Source: AP-15 sp963736715
GTDB taxonomy: Bacteria > Pseudomonadota > Alphaproteobacteria > ATCC43930 > CGMCC-115725
Direction of reading: 5' to 3'
DNA: 64,000 nt
Assembly (NCBI GenBank): GCA_963736715.1
Contig: CAVTQA010000046.1
Location: 388,360-452,359, forward strand
The notes under the pieces are model-generated. The model saw nothing but the letters and a program-made list of their open reading frames with translations, was not told the origin of the DNA and ran no database searches. Below, piece after piece: positions 8,122 through 16,972 of the stretch. Made by a program: the position numbers and the translations under genes. Positions within the stretch are counted from its first letter, which is position 1, and each line of letters starts with the position of its first letter.

Positions 8122-9209
8122 CAACTGTGGCGAACGCAGTCAGCAGGATATGGACCGTCGCCGTCGTCGGTTGCGGCATCGGCCGCGCTCATGTTGAAGG
8201 ATACAAACGGCATCCCGACAAGTTTCGGATAGTCATTCTGTGTGATATCGACGAAAGGCGACTTGCCGCAGTCGCCGATGAATTCTCCATTGGGCGCCGC
8301 ACGAGGTCCTTTGATGACCTGCTGCGCATGGACGACATCGACATCATCGACATCTGCACTCCTCCGGCATTGCATGTCGAGCAGACTCTGGCTGCCCTGG
8401 CAGCGGGTAAGGAGGTTCTCTGCGAGAAGCCGGTGGCCGGGTCGCTGGCGGATATCGATCGCGTCATCGCGGCCGAAGCGCAGGCTTCCGGACGGGTGAT
8501 GCCGATATTCCAATATCGCTTCGGCAACGGGGTGCTGAAGGCCAAGCGCCTCATCGATATGGGAATCGCCGGAACCCCCTATCTGGCGACCGTCGAGACG
8601 GCCTGGAATCGCACTCCCGAGTATTACGAGCCGCCGTGGCGTGGGCGACTGAGTACCGAGCTCGGCGGCGTGTTGCTGACCCACGCGATCCATTCGCATG
8701 ACCTGCTGACATGTTTGATGGGTCCGGTTGCCTCTGTGTTTGCGCGCACGGCGACCCGGGTCAACCCGGTCGAGGTCGAGGATTGCGCCGTCGCGAGCCT
8801 CGTCATGCAGAGCGGCGCTCTCGCTTCGCTTGCCGCAACGCTCGGCTCGCACAGCGAGATCAGCCGGTTGCGCCTGTGCTTCGAGCATGTGACGTTCGAG
8901 AGCTCGCAGGCCCCATATTCGCCGGGTGACGACCCGTGGCACATCGTTCCGGGGTCGCCAGAGACCGCCGGCCGCATTGCCGACGCGCTGGTCGAGCATG
9001 AGTTCGTACCCACCCGGTTCGAGGGTTTGCTCGGCGCATATCATACAGCGCTCGCGAGCGGCGGCGCGCTGCCGGTCACGCTCGCCGACGCGCGCCGTTC
9101 GCTGGAGCTCGCCACCGCACTCTACCACTCGGCGGCGACGGGCACCCTGGTGTCCATGCCGATCGGGGCAGATCATCCGTACTACCGCGGCTGGCGTTCT
9201 CGAGCATAG
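8112..9209 (+). CDS. Gfo/Idh/MocA-family NAD(P)-dependent oxidoreductase
   Basis: A 365-residue protein with an N-terminal Rossmann domain (VAVVGCGIGRAHVEGY, about 16-31) and the EKPVAG motif at about 105-110, whose lysine is the family's catalytic residue. The C-terminal alpha/beta domain follows, including GVLLTHAIHSHDLL. These enzymes oxidise or reduce sugars, inositols and related polyols. Its place between a ThDP enzyme and a UxuA-like protein suggests a carbohydrate or sugar-acid substrate. Start is uncertain between GTG at 8112 and GTG at 8127; neither has a strong ribosome site, and both overlap or abut the upstream gene. Confidence 0.87.
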   Translation: MALATVANAVSRIWTVAVVGCGIGRAHVEGYKRHPDKFRIVILCDIDERRLAAVADEFSIGRRTRSFDDLLRMDDIDIIDICTPPALHVEQTLAALAAGKEVLCEKPVAGSLADIDRVIAAEAQASGRVMPIFQYRFGNGVLKAKRLIDMGIAGTPYLATVETAWNRTPEYYEPPWRGRLSTELGGVLLTHAIHSHDLLTCLMGPVASVFARTATRVNPVEVEDCAVASLVMQSGALASLAATLGSHSEISRLRLCFEHVTFESSQAPYSPGDDPWHIVPGSPETAGRIADALVEHEFVPTRFEGLLGAYHTALASGGALPVTLADARRSLELATALYHSAATGTLVSMPIGADHPYYRGWRSRA

Positions 9210-9265
9210 TTGTGCCGGCCGGAACCCCTATCTATCATTCGAGTTGCCGGAGAGAAGGAGCCATC

Positions 9266-10102
9266 ATGGTTCAGGTCGCAGAACTGGACGCCGATCGGGA
9301 GACAATCGAAGCGACGCTCAATTACTTTGTCGACACCGGCGCGATGCCCGTTTCGCTGGTCGGCACGGCGGGCGGCACCGATGCACGCGTTGGCGGCGGG
9401 CAGTCGGACCCGCGGCGCGTCGTGTTGCACAACGGCCGGCCTTATGCCGACCGTTTCGCGCTCGAGCGGGACGGCTTCCGCTTTGTGCACCACGACACCA
9501 AGGTCGCGGATTTCTACAACGAGGACGAGACCCGCCGGGTCTACTACCCGGAGATGGAAGCGCTGGTGAAGAGCGAGAGCGGCGCCAAGCGCGTCGTCGT
9601 CTTCGACCACACCTTGCGCACGCCGGACCAGGAGTTGCGCGAGGCCGCCAAGACGCGCGAGGTGGTGCGCCGCGTGCACAACGACTATACCGAATGGTCG
9701 GCGCCGAAACGGGTGCGCGATTTGCTGCCGGACGAAGCCGACGACCTGCTAGAGCGCCGCTTTGCGATCGTGCAGGTATGGCGGCCGATCCGCCACCCAG
9801 TCGAGTGCTGGCCATTGGCGATCGCCGATGCGCAGAGCCTTTCGCCCGACGACATGGTGGTGACCGAGCGGCGCTATCAAGACCGCATCGGACAGACCTC
9901 GGCGATCACCTACAACTCGGCGCACCGCTGGTATTGGTTCCCGCATATGCGCCCCGACGAGGCGCTGGTCTTCAAGGTCTACGACTCGATGAAGGACGGT
10001 CGCGCCCGGTTCACCGCGCACACCGCCTTCGACGACCCGACGACCCCGCCGCACGCCCGGCCGCGCGAGAGCATCGAGATCCGCACGCTCGCGTTTTTCT
10101 AA
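9266..10102 (+). CDS. CmcJ/NvfI-family non-heme iron oxygenase-like protein
   Basis: A 278-residue protein related to CmcJ, GA4 desaturase and fungal NvfI/AsqJ-like Fe(II)/2-oxoglutarate enzymes. HNDYTEW at residues 138-144 gives the HxD iron ligands. The later stretch from SAHRWYWFPHM (about 218-228) to DEALVFKVYD carries the distal histidine and the arginine region. Such enzymes hydroxylate or desaturate small molecules. The start is the ATG at 9266, with AAGGAG five bases upstream. It follows the oxidoreductase gene by 56 bases and is probably in the same transcript. The substrate is unknown. Confidence 0.78.
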   Translation: MVQVAELDADRETIEATLNYFVDTGAMPVSLVGTAGGTDARVGGGQSDPRRVVLHNGRPYADRFALERDGFRFVHHDTKVADFYNEDETRRVYYPEMEALVKSESGAKRVVVFDHTLRTPDQELREAAKTREVVRRVHNDYTEWSAPKRVRDLLPDEADDLLERRFAIVQVWRPIRHPVECWPLAIADAQSLSPDDMVVTERRYQDRIGQTSAITYNSAHRWYWFPHMRPDEALVFKVYDSMKDGRARFTAHTAFDDPTTPPHARPRESIEIRTLAFF

Positions 10103-10138
10103 TCACCAACATGAGGCTGGCCATTGCAGTAGTTCATC

Positions 10139-10243
10139 CGTCATTCCCGCGAAAGCGGGAATCCAGGGCCCCGGGCCCCGAGTCTTCGCCCCCTGTTCAA
10201 GCCAGGGGCAGGCTCTGGGCCCCCGCTTTCGCGGGGGCGACGG
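10139..10243. repeat. Dispersed palindromic repeat, family A
   Basis: Arms CGTCATTCCCGCGAAAGCGG and CCCGCTTTCGCGGGGGCGAC form an inverted repeat around a GC-rich centre. It is the same family as 722-826 and 23533-23612. The copy ends seven bases before the ATG of the UxuA-like gene, so it occupies that gene's leader and could form a strong hairpin in the transcript. Confidence 0.85.
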
Positions 10244-10249
10244 ATTAAT

Positions 10250-11245
10250 ATGTACGTCGGCACGCAGATCCGGCCGCGGGACGATAGCGATTATCGGGTG
10301 TGGGCCCAGCTGGGCGTGCGGCATGTCTGTGTCGACCCGCCCGGCAACCCGCACCATTGGAGCCTCGACGACCTGAACCGGCATCGCGAGCATGTCGAGT
10401 TGTTCGGCCTCTCGCTCGACATGGTGCAATTGCCGATGGCGTCACGGCCGATCGAGGAGCAGGAGAGCCCGCACATCCTGCTGGGGAAGGACCCCGAGCG
10501 GCAGTGCGAGATCGACAGCATCTGCGCACTGATCGAACGGCTCGCCGCCGCCGGCATTCCGGCTGCGAAATACAACCTGACGATCATCGGCATTCCGCGC
10601 ACCGAGCGCGAAACGGGGCGCGGCGGCTCACGCAATGCCGCGTTTCGTTGGAGCCGCGCCGACCAGACCGCACCGCCAACGATCGCAGGAAGCGTGTCGG
10701 AGGACGAGTATTGGGAGCGGATCGACCATTTCCTCGCTGCCGTCGTCCCGGTCGCGACCGCCGCCAAGGTACGTCTCGCCTGCCATCCGCAAGATCCCTA
10801 CACGCCGCCCGGTTATCGCGGCGTCACGAGCGTATTGGGGACCGTAGAGGGGCTGAAGCGGTTCGTCGAGATGCACGAAAGCCCCTATCACGGGCTCAAT
10901 TTCTGCCAGGGCACAATCGCCGAGATGCTAGACGACCCGGGGCGCGAGATCTTCGACGTGATCCGCTGGTTCGGCGAGCGCGGCAAGATCTTCAACGTGC
11001 ATTTCCGCAACATCAAGGGACAAAAGCTCGACTTTATGGAGGCGTTTCCGGACGACGGCGACATGGACATGCCGCGCTCGCTCGCCGCCTATCGCGACGT
11101 CGGCTACCCCTACATGCTGATGCCGGACCATGTGCCGCAGATCGACGCCCGCGATCCCTCCGGCGTCGCCTTCGCCTATTGCTACGGCTACATCCAGGCC
11201 CTCATCGACGCGCTGGGACCCCGACAGGGTCGCGCCACTTCCTGA
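10250..11245 (+). CDS. Mannonate-dehydratase-like (UxuA-family) TIM-barrel protein
   Basis: A 331-residue protein with UxuA features: the WSLDDLNRHREHVE start of the barrel, YNLTIIGIPR, LACHPQDPY in the centre, GLNFCQGT, and near the end VHFRNIKG followed by MPDHVPQID. The last four are metal/substrate regions of mannonate dehydratase. UxuA converts D-mannonate to 2-keto-3-deoxygluconate, but the family also includes members with other roles. No SD is evident because the ATG follows directly on a palindromic repeat. The neighbours, a Gfo/Idh/MocA enzyme and an oxygenase, suggest sugar-acid or polyol breakdown. Confidence 0.78.
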   Translation: MYVGTQIRPRDDSDYRVWAQLGVRHVCVDPPGNPHHWSLDDLNRHREHVELFGLSLDMVQLPMASRPIEEQESPHILLGKDPERQCEIDSICALIERLAAAGIPAAKYNLTIIGIPRTERETGRGGSRNAAFRWSRADQTAPPTIAGSVSEDEYWERIDHFLAAVVPVATAAKVRLACHPQDPYTPPGYRGVTSVLGTVEGLKRFVEMHESPYHGLNFCQGTIAEMLDDPGREIFDVIRWFGERGKIFNVHFRNIKGQKLDFMEAFPDDGDMDMPRSLAAYRDVGYPYMLMPDHVPQIDARDPSGVAFAYCYGYIQALIDALGPRQGRATS

Positions 11246-11476
11246 TGGCTGCGATCCCGGCATTTCACTGGATTCGAAGCCGCCGCCGATCTCTTCGAGC
11301 ACCTTTTTAGGCGCCGACAGGCGTCCTTCCACGTCAAATGAAACGCGAGTGAACCCGTAGCGCGGTTCGGCGCGGGCCGCTGATGCTTCGGTTTCGGCCG
11401 AAGCGATTACAGGCGATGGACCGAATGGTTCGCCCCATCTTCGAGATGTTGCACGACCACTAGGGCGGAGGCCCAA
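11246..11476. other. Intergenic stretch without a supported gene
   Basis: About 230 bases. One frame on the minus strand is open and protein-like (AEPRYGFTRVSFDVEGRL), but it continues as a shadow through the neighbouring gene and has no start or ribosome site of its own. It may be a remnant of an inserted gene; I cannot name it. Confidence 0.4.
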
Positions 11477-11794
11477 ATGATCACGCTTTGCATTCGCTAC
11501 ACGTTCAACCCCGACAAGCTCGCCGATGTCAGGACCTATTTCGAGGAGGAGCAGAAGGTCATCGAGCGCAGCGGCGGCCGGATCGTCGGATATTTCCTGC
11601 CGACCGAGTTCGCCGGGCCGAACAACGAAGGGCTGGGCCTCATCGACCTGCCGTCGATGGCGGCATACGAGGAATACCGCAAGCGGCTGGCCGATGACCC
11701 TGAGCACAAGAAGAACATCGCGCGGCTGCAGCAGAGCGCCGCCGCCGTCGCGATGAACCGGTGGTTCATCCAGCGTGCCGAACAGCGAGGCTGA
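11477..11794 (+). CDS. NIPSNAP-family protein
   Basis: A 105-residue protein with the dimeric alpha/beta-barrel pattern of NIPSNAP: ITLCIRYTFNPDKLADVRTY, IVGYFLPTEFAGPNNEGLGL, then AYEEYRKRLADDPEHKK. These small proteins occur widely in bacterial catabolic clusters and their reaction is unsettled. GGCGGAGG lies eight bases upstream of the ATG. The hydrolase gene starts seven bases downstream, so the two are co-transcribed. No signal peptide. Confidence 0.85.
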   Translation: MITLCIRYTFNPDKLADVRTYFEEEQKVIERSGGRIVGYFLPTEFAGPNNEGLGLIDLPSMAAYEEYRKRLADDPEHKKNIARLQQSAAAVAMNRWFIQRAEQRG

Positions 11795-11800
11795 TCGATC

Positions 11801-12799
11801 GTGACCATCCCGATGACCCAATCGGCAGGCGCCGCCGCCAAGCTCGATCCGCGCGAGGAGCATTTTTGCATCGCGAGCTCGCGCCCCGGCCTGGCGCTGT
11901 TCCTGCGCTACCTGCCGCCGAGCCGCCAGACGCCCGCACGCGCACGTGCTGTGCTGTACGTTCACGGCGGCACGTTCCCGTCTGCTCTGTCGATCGCGCA
12001 CCGCTTCGACGGCCGGTCGTGGCGCGACGCGCTGTGCGCGGCGGGCTTCCACGTCTGGGGGCTCGACTTCCACGGCTTCGGCGCTTCGGACCCTTATCCC
12101 GAAATGACCGAGCCGGCGAACGCACATCCGCCGCTCGGCCGCGCCGCCGATTGCTCGCAGCAGCTTGAGGCGGCGGTGCGTTTCATCTGCGAGCGCCAGG
12201 AGGTACCGGACGTATCGCTGATCGCGCATTCCTGGGGCACGATCGTCGCCGGCGCGTTTGCCGGACGCTGCCCTGAACTGATCGATCGCCTGGTGTTCTT
12301 CGGCCCGATCGCACGGCGCGCGCCGCAGGGCGAGCGGCAACGCCTGCCGGGCTGGCGGCTGATCTCGCTGAAGGACCAATGGGCGCGGTTTGTCGCCGAT
12401 GTTCCACCCGGCGAAAAGCCGGTGTTGTCGCAGCGACATTTCGACGAGTGGGGCGAGCGCTACCTCGACGCCGATCGCGAAAGCCGCACCCGTTCGCCCG
12501 CCGCCGTCAAGGTGCCGAGCGGCGGGTTCCAGGACATTTACGACGCCTGGGCCGGCGAGCTTGCCTATGACCCCGCGCGGGTGCGGGCGGCGGTTGCGAT
12601 CATTCGCGGCGAATGGGACGGCATGTGCCCCGATGCCGATGCACGCTGGCTCTTCGACGCGCTCTCGGCTTCGCCGCTGCGGCGCGACATCAAGATCGGC
12701 CGCGCCACCCATCTGATGCATCTCGAAGAAGACCGTTTTTCGCTGTACCGCGAGGCGGAAACGTTCCTGTGCGGCGGCGATCTGGAGGCTCGACGATGA
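11801..12799 (+). CDS. Alpha/beta hydrolase
   Basis: A 332-residue alpha/beta hydrolase. The nucleophile elbow is AHSWGT (S144), the oxyanion strand carries YVHGG at about 53-57, the acid lies in RGEWDGMCP and the histidine in ATHLMHLEE. The triad is complete. It probably hydrolyses an ester, lactone or C-C bond in the pathway of the upstream genes; specificity cannot be read. Start by GTG at 11801, with ATG at 11813 a close alternative. It is the last gene of the run; an inverted repeat (GGCCCTCG ... CGAGGGCC near 12905-12945) follows and may end transcription. Confidence 0.85.
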   Translation: MTIPMTQSAGAAAKLDPREEHFCIASSRPGLALFLRYLPPSRQTPARARAVLYVHGGTFPSALSIAHRFDGRSWRDALCAAGFHVWGLDFHGFGASDPYPEMTEPANAHPPLGRAADCSQQLEAAVRFICERQEVPDVSLIAHSWGTIVAGAFAGRCPELIDRLVFFGPIARRAPQGERQRLPGWRLISLKDQWARFVADVPPGEKPVLSQRHFDEWGERYLDADRESRTRSPAAVKVPSGGFQDIYDAWAGELAYDPARVRAAVAIIRGEWDGMCPDADARWLFDALSASPLRRDIKIGRATHLMHLEEDRFSLYREAETFLCGGDLEARR

Positions 12800-12904
12800 C
12801 ACCCAAGGGTGAGGCTTTCCGCCGAAAAAGGATGGGCTCTGCTTGTTTTTCTCCTGTTTTTTCAAGCAGGGCTTTGCATCCCCTGCGAATGCCATGATCG
12901 AATT

Positions 12905-12945
12905 TGGCCCTCGTCACCCCCGGTGATGTCGGAGCGAGGGCCATT
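12905..12945. terminator. Inverted repeat between hydrolase and protease genes
   Basis: Outer arms TGGCCCTCG and CGAGGGCCA enclose a smaller hairpin TCACC...GGTGA. There is no T-run, so this is a possible structured terminator or repeat scar rather than a standard intrinsic terminator. Confidence 0.35.
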
Positions 12946-13070
12946 GATTGCGCCATGCGGGCGTTTTACTGTACACGTTCCGGTCGAGGCGATGTTGCCG
13001 AAGCCGGCGGATCGGGTTCTGCACGTTGCTGCGGGGAGAGTTCGGGGCTTTCGCTAGGGGAGTGAGTGCC

Positions 13071-14708
13071 GTGTCGCTGCGTCCGGCCGCCGCGCCTTTG
13101 CGAGTGTGCAGCGTTGTCCTCCTCGTCGCGCTTGCGGCCTGCGCCGAGCGCCAGGCGTTGCCCAACGATCCGACGGGACGGCTGTTCGCACGTGGTCTCG
13201 ACGAGATAAGCGATCTCTACATCGCCCCGGTCTCCAGCCGGGGGCTGGTTCTGGGCGCCGCCGCGCGGTTGTCGCGCCTCGACGACAAGTTGTCGGTTTC
13301 GGAGAGCCCGGGACCGGACAATATAGACCTCGTGCTGACTTATTCCGAGAACGAGGTGGCCGCCTATCCGATACCCTCGCATGACAATCCGCATGACTGG
13401 GGGGCCCTGATGGGCCGGCTGGTGGCCGACGCCAAAGCGACCTCCCCGAAGCTTGCGGCGCTGCCGGAAGACCAGATCGACAAGACGCTGTTCGATGGCA
13501 TCACCGCGGGGCTCGACCGCTTCTCCCGCTATTCCGCACCCGATGTCGCCCGCGATCAGCGCGCCGCTCGCGACGGGTTCGGCGGCATCGGAGTGACCCT
13601 CGATACCTCCAAGGAAGAATTTCGGATCATTGCGGTCACGCCGCACAGCCCCGCTGATATCGCCGGCGTCAAGCCCGACGACAGGCTCGTAGCGATCGAC
13701 AAGATGCCGACGGCCGGACGCTCCCACAGCGATGTGGTTCACGCGCTGCGCGGACCGATCCTCAGCCCGGTCGAGGTCACCGTCTATCGCCCCAGCCTCG
13801 CCCAAAACCGAACCTTTCGCATGCAGCGCGAGCTGGTGATCCTTCCCACTGTTACCGTGTCGCGCGACGGCGATGTCGCGATCTTTCAGGTGGCGAGCTT
13901 CAACCAGAACACGACGCAGCAGATCGTCGAAGCCCTTAATAACCTGAAGCGCGAAATGGGGCCGCCGCTCCGCGGGATCGTCCTCGACCTGCGCGGCGAC
14001 CCGGGTGGGCTGCTCGACCAGGCGGTAAGCCTCGTCGACGTGTTCATACCGAACGGCCCGATCGTCGCGACAGTCGGCCGCCACCCCGCGAGCCGGCAGT
14101 TTTTCGAGGCTTCAGGCGACAGCATCGCGCCGCAGATACCGGTCATCGTCTTGATCAACGGCGGCTCGGCATCGGCATCGGAGATCGTTGCTGCGGCCTT
14201 GCAGGATGCCGGACGCGCGGTCGTCGTCGGCAGCGCCTCGTACGGGAAAGGCACGGTGCAAACCGTCTTGCATCTGCCGAACGACGGCGAGCTGACATTG
14301 ACATGGGCCCAGCTCGTCGCCCCGTCGGGATATCTTCTGCACCAGCACGGCGTCGTCCCGACCCTGTGCACGAGCGATCTCGGGGAGGATGACCACTCGG
14401 TGCTGATCGCGATGCAACGAGCGGTCGCATCGTCCCCGGCCCAGCCGAATGCAACGCGGGCGCGTGCATCGTTGGACGAAAACGACTGGGCTCAGCTGCG
14501 CCGCTCTTGCCCGGCCCGGCCGGGCGACCGCGAGATCGACGTGAAGGTGGCGAAACGCCTCCTCTCCGACCCCGTGCTCTACAGTCAGGCGGTGCACGCG
14601 ATCGGAGCCGGCCCGAGTGTGGCGGCCGTTCCGGCCGTCTTGCCGACGGTTGAGCCCGCCTTGACAGCGGCCAGCCCGGCGTTATCTTCCAGTCCACGCA
14701 ACCCCTGA
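13071..14708 (+). CDS. S41-family C-terminal processing protease, lipoprotein
   Basis: A 545-residue protease. The GTG start at 13071 has AGGGGAG eight bases upstream and gives a lipoprotein signal, with lipobox LAAC and Cys24. A PDZ domain lies at about 170-250 (GFGGIGVTLDT ... KPDDRLVAIDK). The S41 core follows with VLDLRGDPGG, the catalytic serine in INGGSASASE (S366) and the lysine in SYGKGTVQ (K393). CtpA-type enzymes trim C-termini of envelope proteins; being a lipoprotein, it acts in the periplasm. A longer frame from 12948 lacks a signal peptide. The L33 gene begins 15 bases downstream. Confidence 0.88.
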   Translation: MSLRPAAAPLRVCSVVLLVALAACAERQALPNDPTGRLFARGLDEISDLYIAPVSSRGLVLGAAARLSRLDDKLSVSESPGPDNIDLVLTYSENEVAAYPIPSHDNPHDWGALMGRLVADAKATSPKLAALPEDQIDKTLFDGITAGLDRFSRYSAPDVARDQRAARDGFGGIGVTLDTSKEEFRIIAVTPHSPADIAGVKPDDRLVAIDKMPTAGRSHSDVVHALRGPILSPVEVTVYRPSLAQNRTFRMQRELVILPTVTVSRDGDVAIFQVASFNQNTTQQIVEALNNLKREMGPPLRGIVLDLRGDPGGLLDQAVSLVDVFIPNGPIVATVGRHPASRQFFEASGDSIAPQIPVIVLINGGSASASEIVAAALQDAGRAVVVGSASYGKGTVQTVLHLPNDGELTLTWAQLVAPSGYLLHQHGVVPTLCTSDLGEDDHSVLIAMQRAVASSPAQPNATRARASLDENDWAQLRRSCPARPGDREIDVKVAKRLLSDPVLYSQAVHAIGAGPSVAAVPAVLPTVEPALTAASPALSSSPRNP

Positions 14709-14723
14709 CGCGAGGGTCGTCCT

Positions 14724-14891
14724 ATGGCCAAGACAAATACAGTTCTCATCAAGCTAGTCAGCAGCGCCGACACCGGTTTCTTCTATGTCACAAAGAAAAA
14801 TCCGCGCAGCAAAACCAACAAGCTCGAACTTAAGAAATTCGACCCGATCGCCCGCAAGCACGTCGTATTCAAGGAAGCGAAGATAAAGTAG
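14724..14891 (+). CDS. rpmG: 50S ribosomal protein L33
   Basis: A 55-residue protein beginning MAKTNTVLIKLVSSADTGFF and continuing YVTKKNPRSKTNKLELKKFD, the standard bacterial L33. It lacks the CxxC pairs of zinc-type L33 (C-minus form, common in alphaproteobacteria). Length and sequence match the family. GAGGGTCGTCCT precedes the ATG. It is followed convergently by pleD, only 22 bases away. Confidence 0.95.
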   Translation: MAKTNTVLIKLVSSADTGFFYVTKKNPRSKTNKLELKKFDPIARKHVVFKEAKIK

Positions 14892-14913
14892 CTCGCGCCT
14901 GCGGGAGCCAGCC

Positions 14914-16344
14914 TCAAGACCGGATCGCGACCCCGGCGTCCTCGGTTTGCGATGAGCTTATCTTAGGCGGTGCAATCGCGGGCGATCGCACGATTACACA
15001 ATTCCGCCCGCGGTTTTTGGCGGCATAAAGGGCATCATCGGCGCGACTGAGCAAACGGTCACGGTCATCGCCGGCCGCGGCAGACGCCACCCCGATGCTG
15101 ATCGTGACCGAGAGCTTTCGACGGTCGGACCTGATCGTGAACGACTCGCGCGCCACGGTTGCGCGCAGACGCTCGGCGACCCCTGCAGCAATCGTGATAT
15201 CGGTCTCGGGCATGACAACGACAAACTCGTCACCCGCACCATCTCCGCGTCGGGCGACCAGGTCGACGCTGCGCACGCAGTGGGTCGTCCGGGCGGCGAG
15301 CTCGCGCAATACGTCGTCTCCTGCCGCATGGCCGTAAGTATCGTTTACCTGCTTGAAGTTATCGATATCGAACAACAAGACGGCTGCGCTGATGCCGTCC
15401 TGGTCGACGCGTCCGATGAGTTCGTCGAGGTGAACGAAGAGATATCGCCGGTGGTATAGACCGGTCAGCTCATCGGTCAAGGCAAGCTCGAGGCTGCGCC
15501 GATAATTCTCTTCCAACCGGTTCTGCAGCCTCTTGCGGCGAATTTGAGTGGCCGTGCGGGCCAGCACTTCGTTCCGATCCACCGGGCGCACCAAATAGTC
15601 GTTGGCGCCCAAATCAAGCCCCTTGGCCAGACGAGGCAAATCCTTGTCGTCGGCGATCAGCAAGATCGGCAGGTGACGGAAGGTTTCGTTGGCGCGGCAC
15701 TGCGTAACGAGCCGCAACGCGTCGGTACCCGGTGTGGACAAGCTCGCGATTATCAGCTCGATATCGGGAGCGAGCGACGCCCATGCTTCGGTGCAGGTCG
15801 ATGCGCGGGCCACCGGATTGGCGATCGGCAACAAAGTCTCGGTCATTCGGGCAACGGCGAACTCATCGTCATCGACGATCATGATGCGGGCGGCACCGGT
15901 ATCCTCGCAAACCGGAGTGTCGCCGCCGAATTTGCTGCAAATCCCCTCGCGAACGCGCAGCTCCTCCATCATCCGCTTCAACCGCACCAGCGAGCGGACC
16001 CGGGCGAACAGAGCGACATCGTTCACCGGCTTTGTCAGGAAATCGTCGGCACCGGCCTCGAGGCCGCGCAGGCGGTTGGCGGTATCGGATAGCGCCGTGA
16101 CCATGACGACTGGAACATCGACAGTTCGCCGATTGAATTTGAGCTGGCGGCAGACTTCGAAACCGTCCATTCGCGGCATCATGACGTCGAGAAGAATTAC
16201 GTCCGGAAGCTCGGTCTCGGCGATTTCCAGGGCGGTAGGCCCGTTGTACGCCGTCAAAACGTCGAAATACTCACTCGACAGCTTTGCTTCGAGCAGTTTT
16301 ACGTTCGCCTCGATATCGTCGACAACCAGTACTCGGCCAGACAT
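14914..16344 (-). CDS. pleD: PleD-type response regulator / diguanylate cyclase
   Basis: A 476-residue protein in the PleD order REC-REC-GGDEF. REC1 has the phosphoacceptor Asp53 (LLDVMMP). REC2 (about 152-270) is degenerate, with a serine where the aspartate should be, as in Caulobacter PleD. The cyclase domain (about 285-455) has FDIDNF and RSVD (358-361), which fits the inhibitory RxxD site. PleD makes cyclic di-GMP at the cell pole. The oddity is the active-site motif: RRGDGAGDEF replaces the usual RYGGEEF, three extra residues with the first Gly changed to Ala. It lies 39 bases after divK, in one operon. Confidence 0.92.
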   Translation of the reverse strand: MSGRVLVVDDIEANVKLLEAKLSSEYFDVLTAYNGPTALEIAETELPDVILLDVMMPRMDGFEVCRQLKFNRRTVDVPVVMVTALSDTANRLRGLEAGADDFLTKPVNDVALFARVRSLVRLKRMMEELRVREGICSKFGGDTPVCEDTGAARIMIVDDDEFAVARMTETLLPIANPVARASTCTEAWASLAPDIELIIASLSTPGTDALRLVTQCRANETFRHLPILLIADDKDLPRLAKGLDLGANDYLVRPVDRNEVLARTATQIRRKRLQNRLEENYRRSLELALTDELTGLYHRRYLFVHLDELIGRVDQDGISAAVLLFDIDNFKQVNDTYGHAAGDDVLRELAARTTHCVRSVDLVARRGDGAGDEFVVVMPETDITIAAGVAERLRATVARESFTIRSDRRKLSVTISIGVASAAAGDDRDRLLSRADDALYAAKNRGRNCVIVRSPAIAPPKISSSQTEDAGVAIRS

Positions 16345-16383
16345 CAGCCTCTCGCAGTCGAAGGATCGGGCCGGGCACCCCTC

Positions 16384-16794
16384 TCAGGAGAGGAAGCGCT
16401 CGACGGTTCGCAGAAAACTCGTCACCGAGATCGGCTTTGCGATATAGGCCTCGCAACCACCGTTCCGCATCTTCTCCTCGTCGCCTTTCATCGCGAAAGC
16501 GGTCACCGCGATGACCGGGATCATCCGCAGATCAGCGTCTCCCTTGATCCACTGCGTGACTTGCAAACCGGATACTTCCGGCAGCTGGATATCCATCAGG
16601 ATCAGATCGGGACGATGCTGACGAGCGAGCGCAAGCGCTTCGACACCGTCCTTGGTCTGCAGAGTACCATAGCCGTGAGCGACGAGAAGATCGTTGAAGA
16701 GCTTCATATTGAGATCGTTATCCTCGACGATCAACACCTTCTTCCGTACAGGTCGATCGGCGTCCACCTCGGGTTTTGAAATGTCCAATGTCAT
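16384..16794 (-). CDS. divK: Single-domain response regulator DivK
   Basis: A 136-residue receiver-only protein: KKVLIVEDNDLNMKLFNDLL, phosphoacceptor in LILMDIQLPEVSG, switch region VIAVTAFAMKGDEE, lysine in YIAKPISV. Together these match DivK, the phosphotransfer regulator that controls CtrA through PleC/DivJ in alphaproteobacteria. The start is the ATG at 16794, with GGGAG just upstream; the frame runs further up without conserved sequence. It is the first gene of divK-pleD, the usual alphaproteobacterial order. Confidence 0.93.
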   Translation of the reverse strand: MTLDISKPEVDADRPVRKKVLIVEDNDLNMKLFNDLLVAHGYGTLQTKDGVEALALARQHRPDLILMDIQLPEVSGLQVTQWIKGDADLRMIPVIAVTAFAMKGDEEKMRNGGCEAYIAKPISVTSFLRTVERFLS

Positions 16795-16972
16795 GCTCCC
16801 AGGCCTCGAAAGCGACGGATTTTGCCTCATAGCCCTTGCGCCTGCCGAAAGGGAGCGGGAGGCGGTGTGGCGAGCCGATCCGGCAACCGCCGTTTCCGAA
16901 CCGGCTGCTCTGGCGCTTTCTAAAGGATCGAACTTAATTATTCGTAACTGCCCTCCGTGAGGAAATCGCGCC

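Noticed and set aside
10928..12895. A 655-codon open frame on the minus strand
   Set aside because: It is antisense to the UxuA-like, NIPSNAP and hydrolase genes, which have clear family motifs.
12966..14084. A 372-codon minus-strand frame opposite the S41 protease
   Set aside because: The plus-strand protease has a lipobox, PDZ domain and catalytic residues; the antisense frame has none.
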